A stretch of 6,236 bases of DNA, from contig WJJU01000460.1 of NCBI GenBank assembly GCA_014729595.1, forward strand, positions 1 through 6,236. The letters run 5' to 3'. The DNA is from Chitinivibrionales bacterium. Its GTDB lineage: Bacteria; Fibrobacterota; Chitinivibrionia; Chitinivibrionales; WJMI01. The notes under the pieces were generated by a model. It made no database searches. It was not told the origin of the DNA and saw only the letters and a program-made list of their open reading frames with translations. The translations under genes were made by a program, and so were the position numbers. Positions within the stretch are counted from its first letter, which is position 1, and each line of letters starts with the position of its first letter. Positions 1 to 5,655 of this stretch are shown here, one piece after another.

Positions 1-1
1 G

Positions 2-511
2 ATAGCCAGAAGGTTCAACGCGCGATTTGCCGGAAACAAGCCCGTATTCCCTGAGCCGGCGGCGTTGCTTAGCGATGCGCCATTGATCCTTGGGCTCGAC
101 GGGTCACAAAAGATGAGCAAGAGTCGCAACAATGCTGTCATGCTTTCGGCCTCCGAGGATGAGACCGCAAAGCTCATTAAACGGGCTAAGACCGATTCCG
201 AGCGCATTATCACCTACGACCCCGAAAAGCGTCCCGAGGTCTCCAACCTCCTGCTGCTTGCCTCTCTTTGCACCGGTGTACGGCCCGATCAGATAGCCGA
301 CGAGATTGGTGACGGCGGTTCGGGAAAGCTCAAAGCAAAGCTTACCGAAGCTCTCAATGAGTACCTCGCGCCACTTCGTGCCAAGCGGCATGAATTGGAA
401 AAAGATCCGGCGTACGTTAAGAGCATTTTAAGGCGTGGTATCGAGCGGGCACGGCACGTCGGCCGCGAGACCCTTGAGGAGGTCAGACACGTTATGAATA
501 TGGATATCTAA
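2..511 (+). CDS. trpS: Tryptophan--tRNA ligase, C-terminal part (5' end outside window)
   Basis: Class I aminoacyl-tRNA synthetase that charges tRNA(Trp) with tryptophan in the cytoplasm. The frame is open from base 2, so the gene starts before the window; the ATG/TTG codons inside are not the start. What is seen is the second half of the catalytic domain and the C-terminal anticodon-binding helical part: a segment reading IARRFNARFAG, then PEPAALLSDA, then LGLDGSQKMSKS with the KMSKS ATP-binding loop at 110-124, followed by SRNNAV. The tail (ITYDPEKRPEVSNLLLLASL, then a helical stretch ending in RHVMNMDI) matches the usual TrpS C-terminus, where the P-E-V/I-x-N-L-L pattern is typical. The stop TAA is at 509-511. 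The next gene is convergent. Confidence 0.95.
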   Translation: MARRFNARFAGNKPVFPEPAALLSDAPLILGLDGSQKMSKSRNNAVMLSASEDETAKLIKRAKTDSERIITYDPEKRPEVSNLLLLASLCTGVRPDQIADEIGDGGSGKLKAKLTEALNEYLAPLRAKRHELEKDPAYVKSILRRGIERARHVGRETLEEVRHVMNMDI

Positions 512-685
512 GCTGGTCGGCGGCGGAAAGGATCACCCGGAACTCGATGGCACCTCAAGCCCGGCGGTTAGTTTGAACACAACGGTTGCTAAGGCTCCCG
601 AAGTGACTGTTGTGGAGGAGGTGCCCATTGGATTCGAAGCCTTATCCGAAGCGGGGGGCACCCTTACCTGTTGCTGTTTATGCCC
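512..685. other. Convergent intergenic region between trpS and the HD-GYP-like gene
   Basis: These 174 bp separate two converging genes. A frame with a TTG start at 573 is open but has no recognisable family, no good ribosome binding site and a cysteine-rich low-quality tail that runs into the antisense of the neighbour, so no gene is called. An 8-bp inverted repeat GGCACCTC (549-556) / GAGGTGCC (618-625) could form a long-loop stem, but no canonical hairpin plus T-run terminator is visible. Confidence 0.5.
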
Positions 686-1867
686 TCAAGTAAGCAATTC
701 CAGCGTGAAACCTTGGTGCTTGCGCATGTCTACTAAAATTGGTTTTACTCGTTGGTGGTTGCGAGTCTCATAGAGAATAATTTGCGGTTCGCAGAGTTCC
801 GTGGGGTCGATTTTGGCCACTACCCCATAGTAGCCGCTAAGCTGGGTGATGGGAGAATTGACCACCCGAATACGTGCCCCAATGGGGTAGAGAGGCACTA
901 TCGAAACGAGAGTTTTCACTATGTCGCTGTTGAGCATCGATCCGGCAATCTCGATGAGCTTGCGGATGGCTTGGGAAGTACTGAGTTTAGGGCCCATACG
1001 ACCGGTAGTCAGCATGTCGTAGGTATCGGCGACCGCGACTACCTCGGAAAAGCGATGGATTACCCCTTTGCGGGAAAAATCACGGCGAGGCGGACGATTT
1101 TCCCCTTTCATACCTCGAGGAAATCCCTTGCCGTTTTGCCATTCATGGTGCTGAAGCGCCACCGCCGCGCTTGTCGGTGTTATCGCCGGGTTTTGTGACA
1201 GCATCAGATAACCGTAGACGGTGTGCTGACGGTACTGTTCCATTTCTTCGGAGCTAAAATCAAGCATCTTTTTTTGCACGATTTCGGGAGGAAGCGCCAC
1301 AAGGCCCAAGTCTAAATTAATTGCTCCCAATGCCAATTGCTTCAACTCTTCGTGGGTGAATCGATACTTGCGGCCGATGCAAAGGGCGGTAACGGTAACC
1401 GCGACGGCGTGTGAAAGAAGGTTGTTTCCCTTGGATTGCAATGAAGAAAGGTTCAGTACCACCGATGGCTGGTTAAGAATGTCTTCGATGATGGACTCGA
1501 TGGTGCCGGTCATGCCACTGCCGGCTATGAATTTATTTATATGGTCGCGACGGTCCTGTATCAGGCGCCTCATGTCCTCAACGCCCTTCCGTTTGGTCCG
1601 TAGCAGGTTCTCTATGCCTTCGGCGGTCTTGCCGACCGACGCTGATATCTCACGCTGAACATGCTCATTGATGATCGTCTCGGGAATGATGTCGTCGGTA
1701 CCCTCCACCTGTACGCATATTGTCGTGAAACCGAGTTGTTTTAGACGATTTCGATAGCGTTCGGTTAAACGAAAACCGGCTGCGAGAAGGAGTTCGCCGT
1801 TGGGAAGGAAAATCGATTTTCCCAAGACCATGTCGTCGGTGACATCGCCGATATTGTACAGAACCAT
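686..1867 (-). CDS. HD-GYP-like domain protein with degenerate HD motif
   Basis: A 393-aa soluble protein. Residues 1-52 (GDVTDDMVLGKSIF, then GELLLAAGFRLTERY and LKQLGF) match the N-terminal beta-rich segment often preceding HD-GYP domains. Residues about 150-325 follow the HD-GYP layout: H153, the HDxGK region (184-188), H215 in a HTVYGYLML helix, HHE at 240-242, NGKGFP (245-250, normally DGxGYP) and VADTYD (279-284). A C-terminal beta segment (YPIGARIRVV, 327-336) is also typical. HD-GYP proteins hydrolyse cyclic di-GMP. Here the HDxGK region reads N-L-D-L-G-L, so the metal His and following Lys are replaced, and D of DGxGYP is N. It may therefore be an inactive sensor or scaffold; this is inference. 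The ATG at 1867 has only a weak Shine-Dalgarno (GGTGG). An AT-rich -10-like TATATT lies at 1910-1915 on the same strand. Confidence 0.8.
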   Translation of the reverse strand: MVLYNIGDVTDDMVLGKSIFLPNGELLLAAGFRLTERYRNRLKQLGFTTICVQVEGTDDIIPETIINEHVQREISASVGKTAEGIENLLRTKRKGVEDMRRLIQDRRDHINKFIAGSGMTGTIESIIEDILNQPSVVLNLSSLQSKGNNLLSHAVAVTVTALCIGRKYRFTHEELKQLALGAINLDLGLVALPPEIVQKKMLDFSSEEMEQYRQHTVYGYLMLSQNPAITPTSAAVALQHHEWQNGKGFPRGMKGENRPPRRDFSRKGVIHRFSEVVAVADTYDMLTTGRMGPKLSTSQAIRKLIEIAGSMLNSDIVKTLVSIVPLYPIGARIRVVNSPITQLSGYYGVVAKIDPTELCEPQIILYETRNHQRVKPILVDMRKHQGFTLELLT

Positions 1868-2097
1868 CCACCGTCCCGCTTTCGAAAAGCACTAAAGGGG
1901 TCAAAAGTGAATATACAAAATCGATTCTTCCGACGTTATCTTCCGTGCTTTGGCGGATCGGTCGGCTATTTCATAAGGGGCCGAATTACGTCCTCGTCGC
2001 AAAGCGGTAAAGATTCTTTGCGAGGATGACGATAGAATAAAAAGGATAAGAGAACGGACGCTCTGATTCCGGCTATTGCAGGTATACGCTTTCATGG
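1868..2097. other. Divergent intergenic region between the HD-GYP-like gene and the small FlgM-like gene
   Basis: This 230-bp region must hold promoters for both divergent genes. A possible reverse-strand -10 (TATATT, complement of 1910-1915) sits 43 bp before the HD-GYP start but no good -35 is seen. A small hairpin GCTTT/AAAGC is at 1879-1891. The main structure is the inverted repeat at 1989-2031, listed separately. Reverse-strand frames here carry no recognisable protein. Confidence 0.45.
1989..2031. repeat. Inverted repeat, 16-bp arms
   Basis: Arms at 1989-2004 and 2016-2031 pair in 14 of 16 positions (CGTCCTCGTCGCAAAG with CTTTGCGAGGATGACG) around an 11-nt loop. Neither side is followed by a clear T-run, so it is not a canonical intrinsic terminator. 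It lies about 67 bp upstream of the small forward gene and could be an RNA leader hairpin, an operator or an extragenic palindrome. Confidence 0.55.
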
Positions 2098-2316
2098 ATG
2101 AAAACAATGCATACTCCTCAGGATCATAACCCGAATATCAGGCGAGGTCAGTTCCTCTGGCGCGAACAATCCGAGCGCGAGGAATATTTAGCAAAGATAC
2201 ACCGTCGCATCGCCGGCGGTTTCTACTCTTCGGACCGGATTATCGAGAAAGTGGTTGATGAATTGGCGCCGGTGTTCTGCGATGATCACGAGGACGGCTA
2301 CTCGTCTCATTGGTAG
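2098..2316 (+). CDS. Small hypothetical protein with FlgM-like C-terminal pattern
   Basis: A 72-aa acidic and basic mixed protein without membrane segment or signal. The N-terminal third looks disordered (HTPQDHNPNIRRGQ); the rest reads REEYLAKIHRRIAGGFYSSD followed by RIIEKVVDELAPVF. The pattern of a helix ending I-x-R-R-I-x-x-G-x-Y, then a short D/S turn, then I-x-x-x-V-x-x-x-L is the arrangement of the C-terminal sigma-28 binding part of FlgM anti-sigma factors. That assignment is a pattern match only; FlgM proteins are usually 85-110 aa and no flagellar gene is in the window. The start ATG at 2098 has no strong Shine-Dalgarno; ATG 2107 is an in-frame alternative. Codon use is ordinary and the frame is longer than random ones nearby, so it is probably a real gene. 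Confidence 0.5.
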   Translation: MKTMHTPQDHNPNIRRGQFLWREQSEREEYLAKIHRRIAGGFYSSDRIIEKVVDELAPVFCDDHEDGYSSHW

Positions 2317-2369
2317 ACGCACCGAATTTCGGATCTGACGAAAGAACAAAAACGGTTGCCTAAACCTCT

Positions 2370-2412
2370 TTGGGCACACGCCGCTTTGTGATGCATAGAC
2401 GCGTATGCCCAA
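2370..2412. repeat. Hairpin between convergent genes, possible terminator
   Basis: TTGGGCACACGC (2370-2381) pairs with GCGTATGCCCAA (2401-2412), 11 of 12 positions, enclosing 19 nt. It lies between the 3' ends of the small forward gene and the reverse-strand ferredoxin gene, where a bidirectional terminator would be expected, but no T-run follows on either strand. The remaining sequence 2317-2509 shows no gene; a second weaker stem is GTACGTG (2456-2462) with CACGTGC (2487-2493). Confidence 0.4.
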
Positions 2413-2509
2413 CGTAATTCGTGGGGCGAAAGGAGGACGAGGCTCGGCGTAGGGGGTACGTGTTATGAAGCCATAGTGCCGCCGCCCACGTGCTCGAACG
2501 TATCGCCTG

Positions 2510-3355
2510 TCAAACCCATTCTTCTTGTATCACCGCTCCTTCCAGGCTAACCACTATCGCCTTGATGGGAACCTTTCGCTTGCATTCTGCGGCGGCTTGT
2601 TGAGCCAGTCTCAGCAGCCCGCCGCAACAAGGCACTTGCATGATCAGGACGGTCAGCGTATTGATTTTTGCCTCATCGATCAGCGCCTTGAGCTTATCTT
2701 TATAGATCTCCTGTCCTTCATCGAGCTTCGGGCATGCGATAGCCAGGGTTTTGCCGCGAAGAAAATCTTTATGGAAGTCACCGGCCGTATAAGCGACGCA
2801 GTCGGCGGCGAGTAGGAGATCGGCGCTCTGATAGTGTGATGCACGCGGTGAGATCAGGTGCATTTGGATTGGCCAGTGCGTAAGCTGCGACTCACGCGTT
2901 CCTTCGGGAGCATGAGTGGCGGTACCTTTCTCGTTCAGTGTTCGAGTGCGTGAGCCGGGGCAACCCGAAAACGGTTGTTTTTCCATTTTCGCCTCCTTGG
3001 ACTCGGGTTCAACGGTAATATCGTTTTCTCTCAAGTACTCGAGGGCTTGTTGAAGGTACTCCTCTTCATTGTGCTCACGAAGGTGCTTGAGGTGTGCTCG
3101 GATAGTGTTTTCACCTTGAAGAACGATATTTGCCATAACTTTTTTCTCGTTATACGCTTCGGCTTCGCGTTCTTCGATTGATATGGCCCCTTCGGGACAG
3201 GTCCCGAGACACGCCCCGAGGCCGTCGCAGAACAGGTCGCTTACCAATCGCGCCTTGCCGTCAACCATCTGAATCGCTCCTTCGGGGCAGTCTGGTATGC
3301 ACAAGCCGCAACCGGTACACTTTTCGTGGTCGATACTGATGATCTTACGTTTCAT
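2510..3355 (-). CDS. FrdX-type 4Fe-4S ferredoxin with C-terminal cysteine domain
   Basis: A 281-aa cytoplasmic iron-sulfur protein of the family commonly encoded beside hcp (hybrid cluster protein) in anaerobes and often named FrdX; it is thought to be an electron-transfer partner in NO or hydroxylamine detoxification. Residues 13-24 (CTGCGLCIPDCP) hold a full 4Fe-4S motif (C13, C16, C19, C23). The second half-motif C43-DGLGA-C49-LGT-C53-P lacks the usual fourth cysteine, a feature I recall as typical of this family. A helical linker follows, then GCPGSRTRTL, WPIQMHLISP, LLLAADCVAY, ACPKLDEGQ and VPCCGGL, whose cysteines could bind another cluster or take part in redox chemistry. The ATG at 3355 is preferred over an upstream TTG (3370) because AAGGAG (complement of 3362-3367) lies 6 nt before it. 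The gene is divergent from the nitroreductase and shares its FNR-box promoter region. Confidence 0.85.
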   Translation of the reverse strand: MKRKIISIDHEKCTGCGLCIPDCPEGAIQMVDGKARLVSDLFCDGLGACLGTCPEGAISIEEREAEAYNEKKVMANIVLQGENTIRAHLKHLREHNEEEYLQQALEYLRENDITVEPESKEAKMEKQPFSGCPGSRTRTLNEKGTATHAPEGTRESQLTHWPIQMHLISPRASHYQSADLLLAADCVAYTAGDFHKDFLRGKTLAIACPKLDEGQEIYKDKLKALIDEAKINTLTVLIMQVPCCGGLLRLAQQAAAECKRKVPIKAIVVSLEGAVIQEEWV

Positions 3356-3361
3356 GGTCTT

Positions 3362-3367
3362 CTCCTT
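3362..3367 (-). promoter_or_regulatory. Ribosome binding site of the ferredoxin gene
   Basis: AAGGAG on the reverse strand, 6 nt before the ATG at 3355. It overlaps the codons that would follow an alternative TTG start at 3370, and so decides for the ATG. Confidence 0.75.
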
Positions 3368-3402
3368 CAAAGTGAATCGTCCGTGCCAAACCTTCCTTAT
3401 TA

Positions 3403-3408
3403 AGTATA
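3403..3408 (-). promoter_or_regulatory. -10 element of the ferredoxin promoter
   Basis: Reverse-strand TATACT. Its centre is 32 bp from the centre of the FNR-type box, which places the box at about -41.5 relative to a start near 3396. That is the geometry of class II FNR/CRP-activated promoters, where the activator box replaces the -35 element. Confidence 0.55.
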
Positions 3409-3430
3409 CGTGATGATATATTTTCGATCC

Positions 3431-3444
3431 TTGATCCTCATCAA
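3431..3444. promoter_or_regulatory. FNR-type operator TTGAT-N4-ATCAA
   Basis: The sequence TTGATCCTCATCAA is an exact match to the FNR/DNR consensus, and the palindrome extends one base each way (C...G). It sits in the 141-bp gap between the divergent ferredoxin and nitroreductase genes and is spaced correctly to activate the ferredoxin promoter. On the forward strand the distance to the nitroreductase start (52 bp) is also compatible with control, but no clear forward -10 is seen at the class II position. Confidence 0.75.
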
Positions 3445-3496
3445 GCTCGATTCATTTTGGTAATCAGGCACTCTGCATGGAGTAAGGAGATGAGAT

Positions 3497-4006
3497 ATGA
3501 GTTTTTTGGAACTGACAAGGATGCGCCGGTCGGTTAGGGATTATCGCCCGGATCCCGTCGAAGCCGAAAAATTGAACTACATATTGGAGTGCGGACGCTA
3601 TGCTCCCTCAGCATGTAATTTCCAGCCATGGGTCTTCGTTGTCGTGAAAGATGAGGAGGTCCGATGGCGGTTGGGAAAAGGCTACCCAAAACCGTGGTTC
3701 GTTAAAGCGCCACTGGTCCTGGCGGTTTGTATCGATCACTCTCGGGCATGGGTAAAGAGAAACGGAAAGTCATACGCTGCGGTCGACGCAGCCGTTGCAA
3801 TGGACCACATGACGTTGGCGGCGGCCGAGCAGGGTATCGGCACTTGCTGGATCGGCGCATTCAATGAGCAGTCGGTGCGGGAAGCGCTCGAGTTGCCTGA
3901 AAACATCGAGCCTATCGTACTTACTCCTCTGGGCTATGCGGCGGATGAACCTACGGAAAAGACCAGGAAGCCTCAAGAAGATGTGGTGCGGTGGGAGCAT
4001 TTCTAA
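3497..4006 (+). CDS. Nitroreductase-family FMN protein
   Basis: A 169-aa flavoenzyme of the nitroreductase superfamily; these bind FMN and reduce nitro compounds, quinones, enones or other acceptors with NAD(P)H or ferredoxin. The FMN phosphate motif RRSVRDY is at residues 10-16, PSACNFQPW at 37-45, the central helix (AAVAMDHMTLAAAEQGIGTCWIG) is characteristic, and the C-terminal P-x-G-Y-A strand (TPLGYA) is present. The length fits the short, ferredoxin-neighbour type; the natural substrate cannot be told. AAGGAG at 3484-3489, 7 nt before ATG, supports the start. It is divergent from the FrdX-type gene across the FNR box and is probably co-regulated. Its stop codon lies only 3 bp before the left end of repeat copy 1. 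Confidence 0.9.
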   Translation: MSFLELTRMRRSVRDYRPDPVEAEKLNYILECGRYAPSACNFQPWVFVVVKDEEVRWRLGKGYPKPWFVKAPLVLAVCIDHSRAWVKRNGKSYAAVDAAVAMDHMTLAAAEQGIGTCWIGAFNEQSVREALELPENIEPIVLTPLGYAADEPTEKTRKPQEDVVRWEHF

Positions 4007-4009
4007 GAA

Positions 4010-4305
4010 TTAACCCTATCGATGCAAAAGTCCCTCGGTATTCAAGCGCGAGGTGGGGCGGGGACTCGAAGGCCATGACGGCCGAAGCGCACGCCGGTCC
4101 AAGATGGACAGCCGCCCGAAGTACGCTCGCGCCGGCGGCGCAAAAGAGCCACACCGGGACGGTGTGAGTGAACGCTTACCGGGTCCCGCACAAGCGGTGC
4201 GATTGGATACCGAGGGGCTTACCCGGAGAGTGAAAATCCGTTTGACATAATAATTCAATCACTTAAATAAATGTCAACCGGATTTTTATGCAACGATGGG
4301 GATAA
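4010..4305. mobile_element. Dispersed structured repeat, copy 1 (MITE-like, about 296 bp)
   Basis: The first of two related elements, about 87% identical over the core. Terminal inverted repeats: AACCCTATCGATGCAAAA at the left, matching the reverse complement of ATGCAACGATGGGGATAA at the right, and TA dinucleotides lie at both outer edges. Inside, AAGTCCCTCGGTATTCAA (4028-4045) pairs over 18 bp with TTGGATACCGAGGGGCTT (4203-4220). Between the arms are small hairpins GTCCA/TGGAC (4097-4109), GCGCC/GGCGC (4129-4141) and CACACC/GGTGTG (4150-4166). A second long stem AAAATCCGTTTGACAT (4233-4248) pairs with ATGTCAACCGGATTTT (4271-4286). There is no transposase. A frame at 4053-4250 is open but its differences to copy 2 are not protein-like. 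The element could be a non-autonomous transposon, a mobile non-coding RNA, or both. Confidence 0.75.
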
Positions 4306-4309
4306 TAAG

Positions 4310-4477
4310 AGCCGCTTTCAGAATGAGCTACATCGGGGAAGGCCGAGCGAGAAGGTTTGGATGTAATCCCCCAAAACGGGAGGACGAGGCATATCCTCGA
4401 AGATATGGTGAGGAGACACAACGAAACAGACAGGTCGTCGCGGTTGACCTGAGTAGCGGTTCATCTTGAAAGCGGCT
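4310..4477. ncRNA. Candidate structured RNA or palindromic element upstream of the Crp/Fnr gene
   Basis: AGCCGCTTTCA (4310-4320) pairs perfectly with TGAAAGCGGCT (4467-4477); the stem continues with ATGA/TCAT (4323-4326 with 4461-4464) and GCTAC/GTAGC (4327-4331 with 4453-4457). Inside are the hairpins TCGG/CCGA (4333-4346), GGAT/ATCC (4359-4369), CGAGG/CCTCG (4385-4399) and CAGGTC/GACCTG (4431-4451). The multi-branch layout suggests an RNA, either a leader of the regulator gene whose start lies 104 bp further on, or an independent transcript. It matches no riboswitch class I know. It could also be an inverted-repeat mobile element; only one copy is in the window. Strand is unknown. Confidence 0.4.
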
Positions 4478-4581
4478 TCAAGTAAGAATTCCCGTATCCT
4501 TCATTCCTCATTGCCCGAGATTCAAGGTCCATTGCGATTGTGTCCTTAACGCTGAATTCCAAAAACGGTTCGCTACTCACT

Positions 4582-5241
4582 ATGATAAAGCAAGAATCAA
4601 GCAGAGAAGAAATATTGGCCCGTATCGGGCTCTTTGAGAATATCACTGAGCCCAATCTTCGCGCCTTGGGTGAAATCTGTTTGGAAAAGGATATCGCAAA
4701 AGGGCGGTTACTTTTTCGGGAGGGGGATAAGGGGTATTCTCTTTACATCTTGGTAACCGGCAGCGTACAATTGTACAAAACTGCGCCAGATGGACGAGAG
4801 GTGGTGATCAAGGTGGTTCGCTCGGGAGAAATGTTCGGCGAAGTCATTTTGTTTGAGCAGGATTGCTATCCGGTAAGTGCCGTTGCACTGCGGAATTCTC
4901 GTCTGTATGCTATCCCCAAGCATCAGTTCTCCTGTCTTTTGGAGCGGGAGGATTTTCGTCGTGACTTTATGGCCTCATTGATGAGAAAGATGCGCTACCT
5001 TGCCGATAAGATCCAGTATTTGACTGCTCATGACGTGGAAGATCGACTGTTTTTATTTCTGGAAGAGCAGTTTGGGAGAAGTGCGGGCTTTGTATGCCAT
5101 TTATCGAAAAAACAGGTTGCCGTGGCGATTGGTACAACCCCCGAAACCCTTTCGCGTCTGCTCCTCCGCCTCAAGCGGGAGGGTAAACTCTCGTGGGAGG
5201 GGAAAAGGATCGAAATCGCTGCTGAAGCGTGGCCTGGTTGA
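4582..5241 (+). CDS. Crp/Fnr-family transcriptional regulator
   Basis: A 219-aa activator with an N-terminal cyclic-nucleotide-binding-like beta barrel (residues about 15-130: LFENITEPNLRAL, KGRLLFREGD, LYILVTGSVQLY, GEMFGEVILF), a long dimerisation helix, and a C-terminal winged helix (about 176-210). The recognition helix TPETLSRLLLRL has E188, S191 and R192 in the E..SR arrangement used by E. coli FNR to read TTGAT half-sites, which matches the box at 3431-3444. Its four cysteines (in EICLEK, QDCYP, FSCLL and FVCHL) are not the FNR cluster arrangement, so it is more likely a DNR or HcpR type that senses NO through heme or another ligand; that is inference. The ATG at 4582 is chosen by family alignment of LFENI; Shine-Dalgarno is poor, and a GTG at 4540 or TTG at 4615 are alternatives. 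Repeats flank it on both sides. Confidence 0.88.
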   Translation: MIKQESSREEILARIGLFENITEPNLRALGEICLEKDIAKGRLLFREGDKGYSLYILVTGSVQLYKTAPDGREVVIKVVRSGEMFGEVILFEQDCYPVSAVALRNSRLYAIPKHQFSCLLEREDFRRDFMASLMRKMRYLADKIQYLTAHDVEDRLFLFLEEQFGRSAGFVCHLSKKQVAVAIGTTPETLSRLLLRLKREGKLSWEGKRIEIAAEAWPG

Positions 5242-5289
5242 GAGCCTGTCCCCAAACCCCATTCCGCCTTCGTCGCACCTCAGGGGTGA
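5242..5289. other. Short spacer between the regulator gene and repeat copy 2
   Basis: Forty-eight bases with no hairpin or terminator that I can see. The regulator transcript may therefore read into the structured repeat that follows. Confidence 0.4.
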
Positions 5290-5555
5290 TTAAACCCTAT
5301 CGCTGCAAAAGTTCCTCGGTATTCAAGCATGAGGCGGGGCGGGGACTCGAAGTTCATGGCGGCCGAAGAGCACGACAGTCCAAAATGGACTGCCGCGACT
5401 GCCGCCCGAAGCATGCTCGCGCCGGTGGCGCAAAAGAGCCACACCAGGAGGGTGTGAGTGAACGCTTACCGGGTTCCGCTCAAGTGTTGCGATTGGATAC
5501 CGAGGGGTTTTCCCAGAGGGAAAAAATCCGTTTGACCTAATAATTCGATTACTTA

Positions 5556-5655
5556 TTACCCCGAGCAGAGTTGCAGTTAATTGATAGTGTGTAACCTGAC
5601 TTTTAGGTCAGGTTTTCCCTGGTTGGCCGCTTAACACAAATTGTGCTCGGAGTAA
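5556..5655. mobile_element. Nested 100-bp palindromic mini-element with TA target duplication
   Basis: Terminal inverted repeats TTACCCCGAGCA and TGCTCGGAGTAA (11 of 12 pair) bound a 100-bp insertion in repeat copy 2. It is flanked by TA (5554-5555 and 5656-5657). Removing the element plus one TA gives ACTTAAATAGATGCC, which aligns with the uninterrupted ACTTAAATAAATGTC of copy 1 (4261-4275). This is direct evidence of insertion at TA, the target habit of IS630/Tc1-mariner transposases. There is no coding capacity, so it would move only with help from a transposase elsewhere. Confidence 0.7.
5593..5616 (+). terminator. Intrinsic-terminator-like hairpin in the nested element
   Basis: AACCTGAC (5593-5600), a 6-nt loop, then GTCAGGTT (5607-5614) runs into TTTT (5613-5616). 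The perfect 8-bp stem and T-run suggest termination of rightward transcripts from the regulator gene or the repeat; the T-run is short and the stem is only moderately GC-rich. Confidence 0.45.

Noticed and set aside
573..773. Forward frame after trpS (66 aa)
   Set aside because: Rare TTG start without ribosome site, no family resemblance, and its 3' part overlaps the end of the HD-GYP-like gene antisense.
752..1198. Long forward frame antisense to the HD-GYP-like gene (148 aa)
   Set aside because: A shadow of the real reverse-strand gene; the peptide has no domain pattern.
2432..2443. GGAGGACGAGGC shared with 4379-4390
   Set aside because: A 12-base match is expected about once by chance in a window of this size, and the flanks do not align.
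4196..4206. Group II intron-like start GTGCGATTGG in the repeat
   Set aside because: It lies inside the element and not at an end, and no domain V or reverse transcriptase is visible.
4053..4250. Open frame in repeat copy 1 (65 aa), matched by the frame ending at 5540 in copy 2
   Set aside because: The two frames align, including an in-frame 9-bp duplication, but most changed codons alter the amino acid, all three codon positions vary, and the changes track hairpin structure instead. No Shine-Dalgarno and no known family.
4511..4525. FNR-like sequence TTGCCCGAGATTCAA upstream of the regulator gene
   Set aside because: The half-sites differ from TTGAT/ATCAA and the spacing is off by one, so autoregulation through it is not supported.
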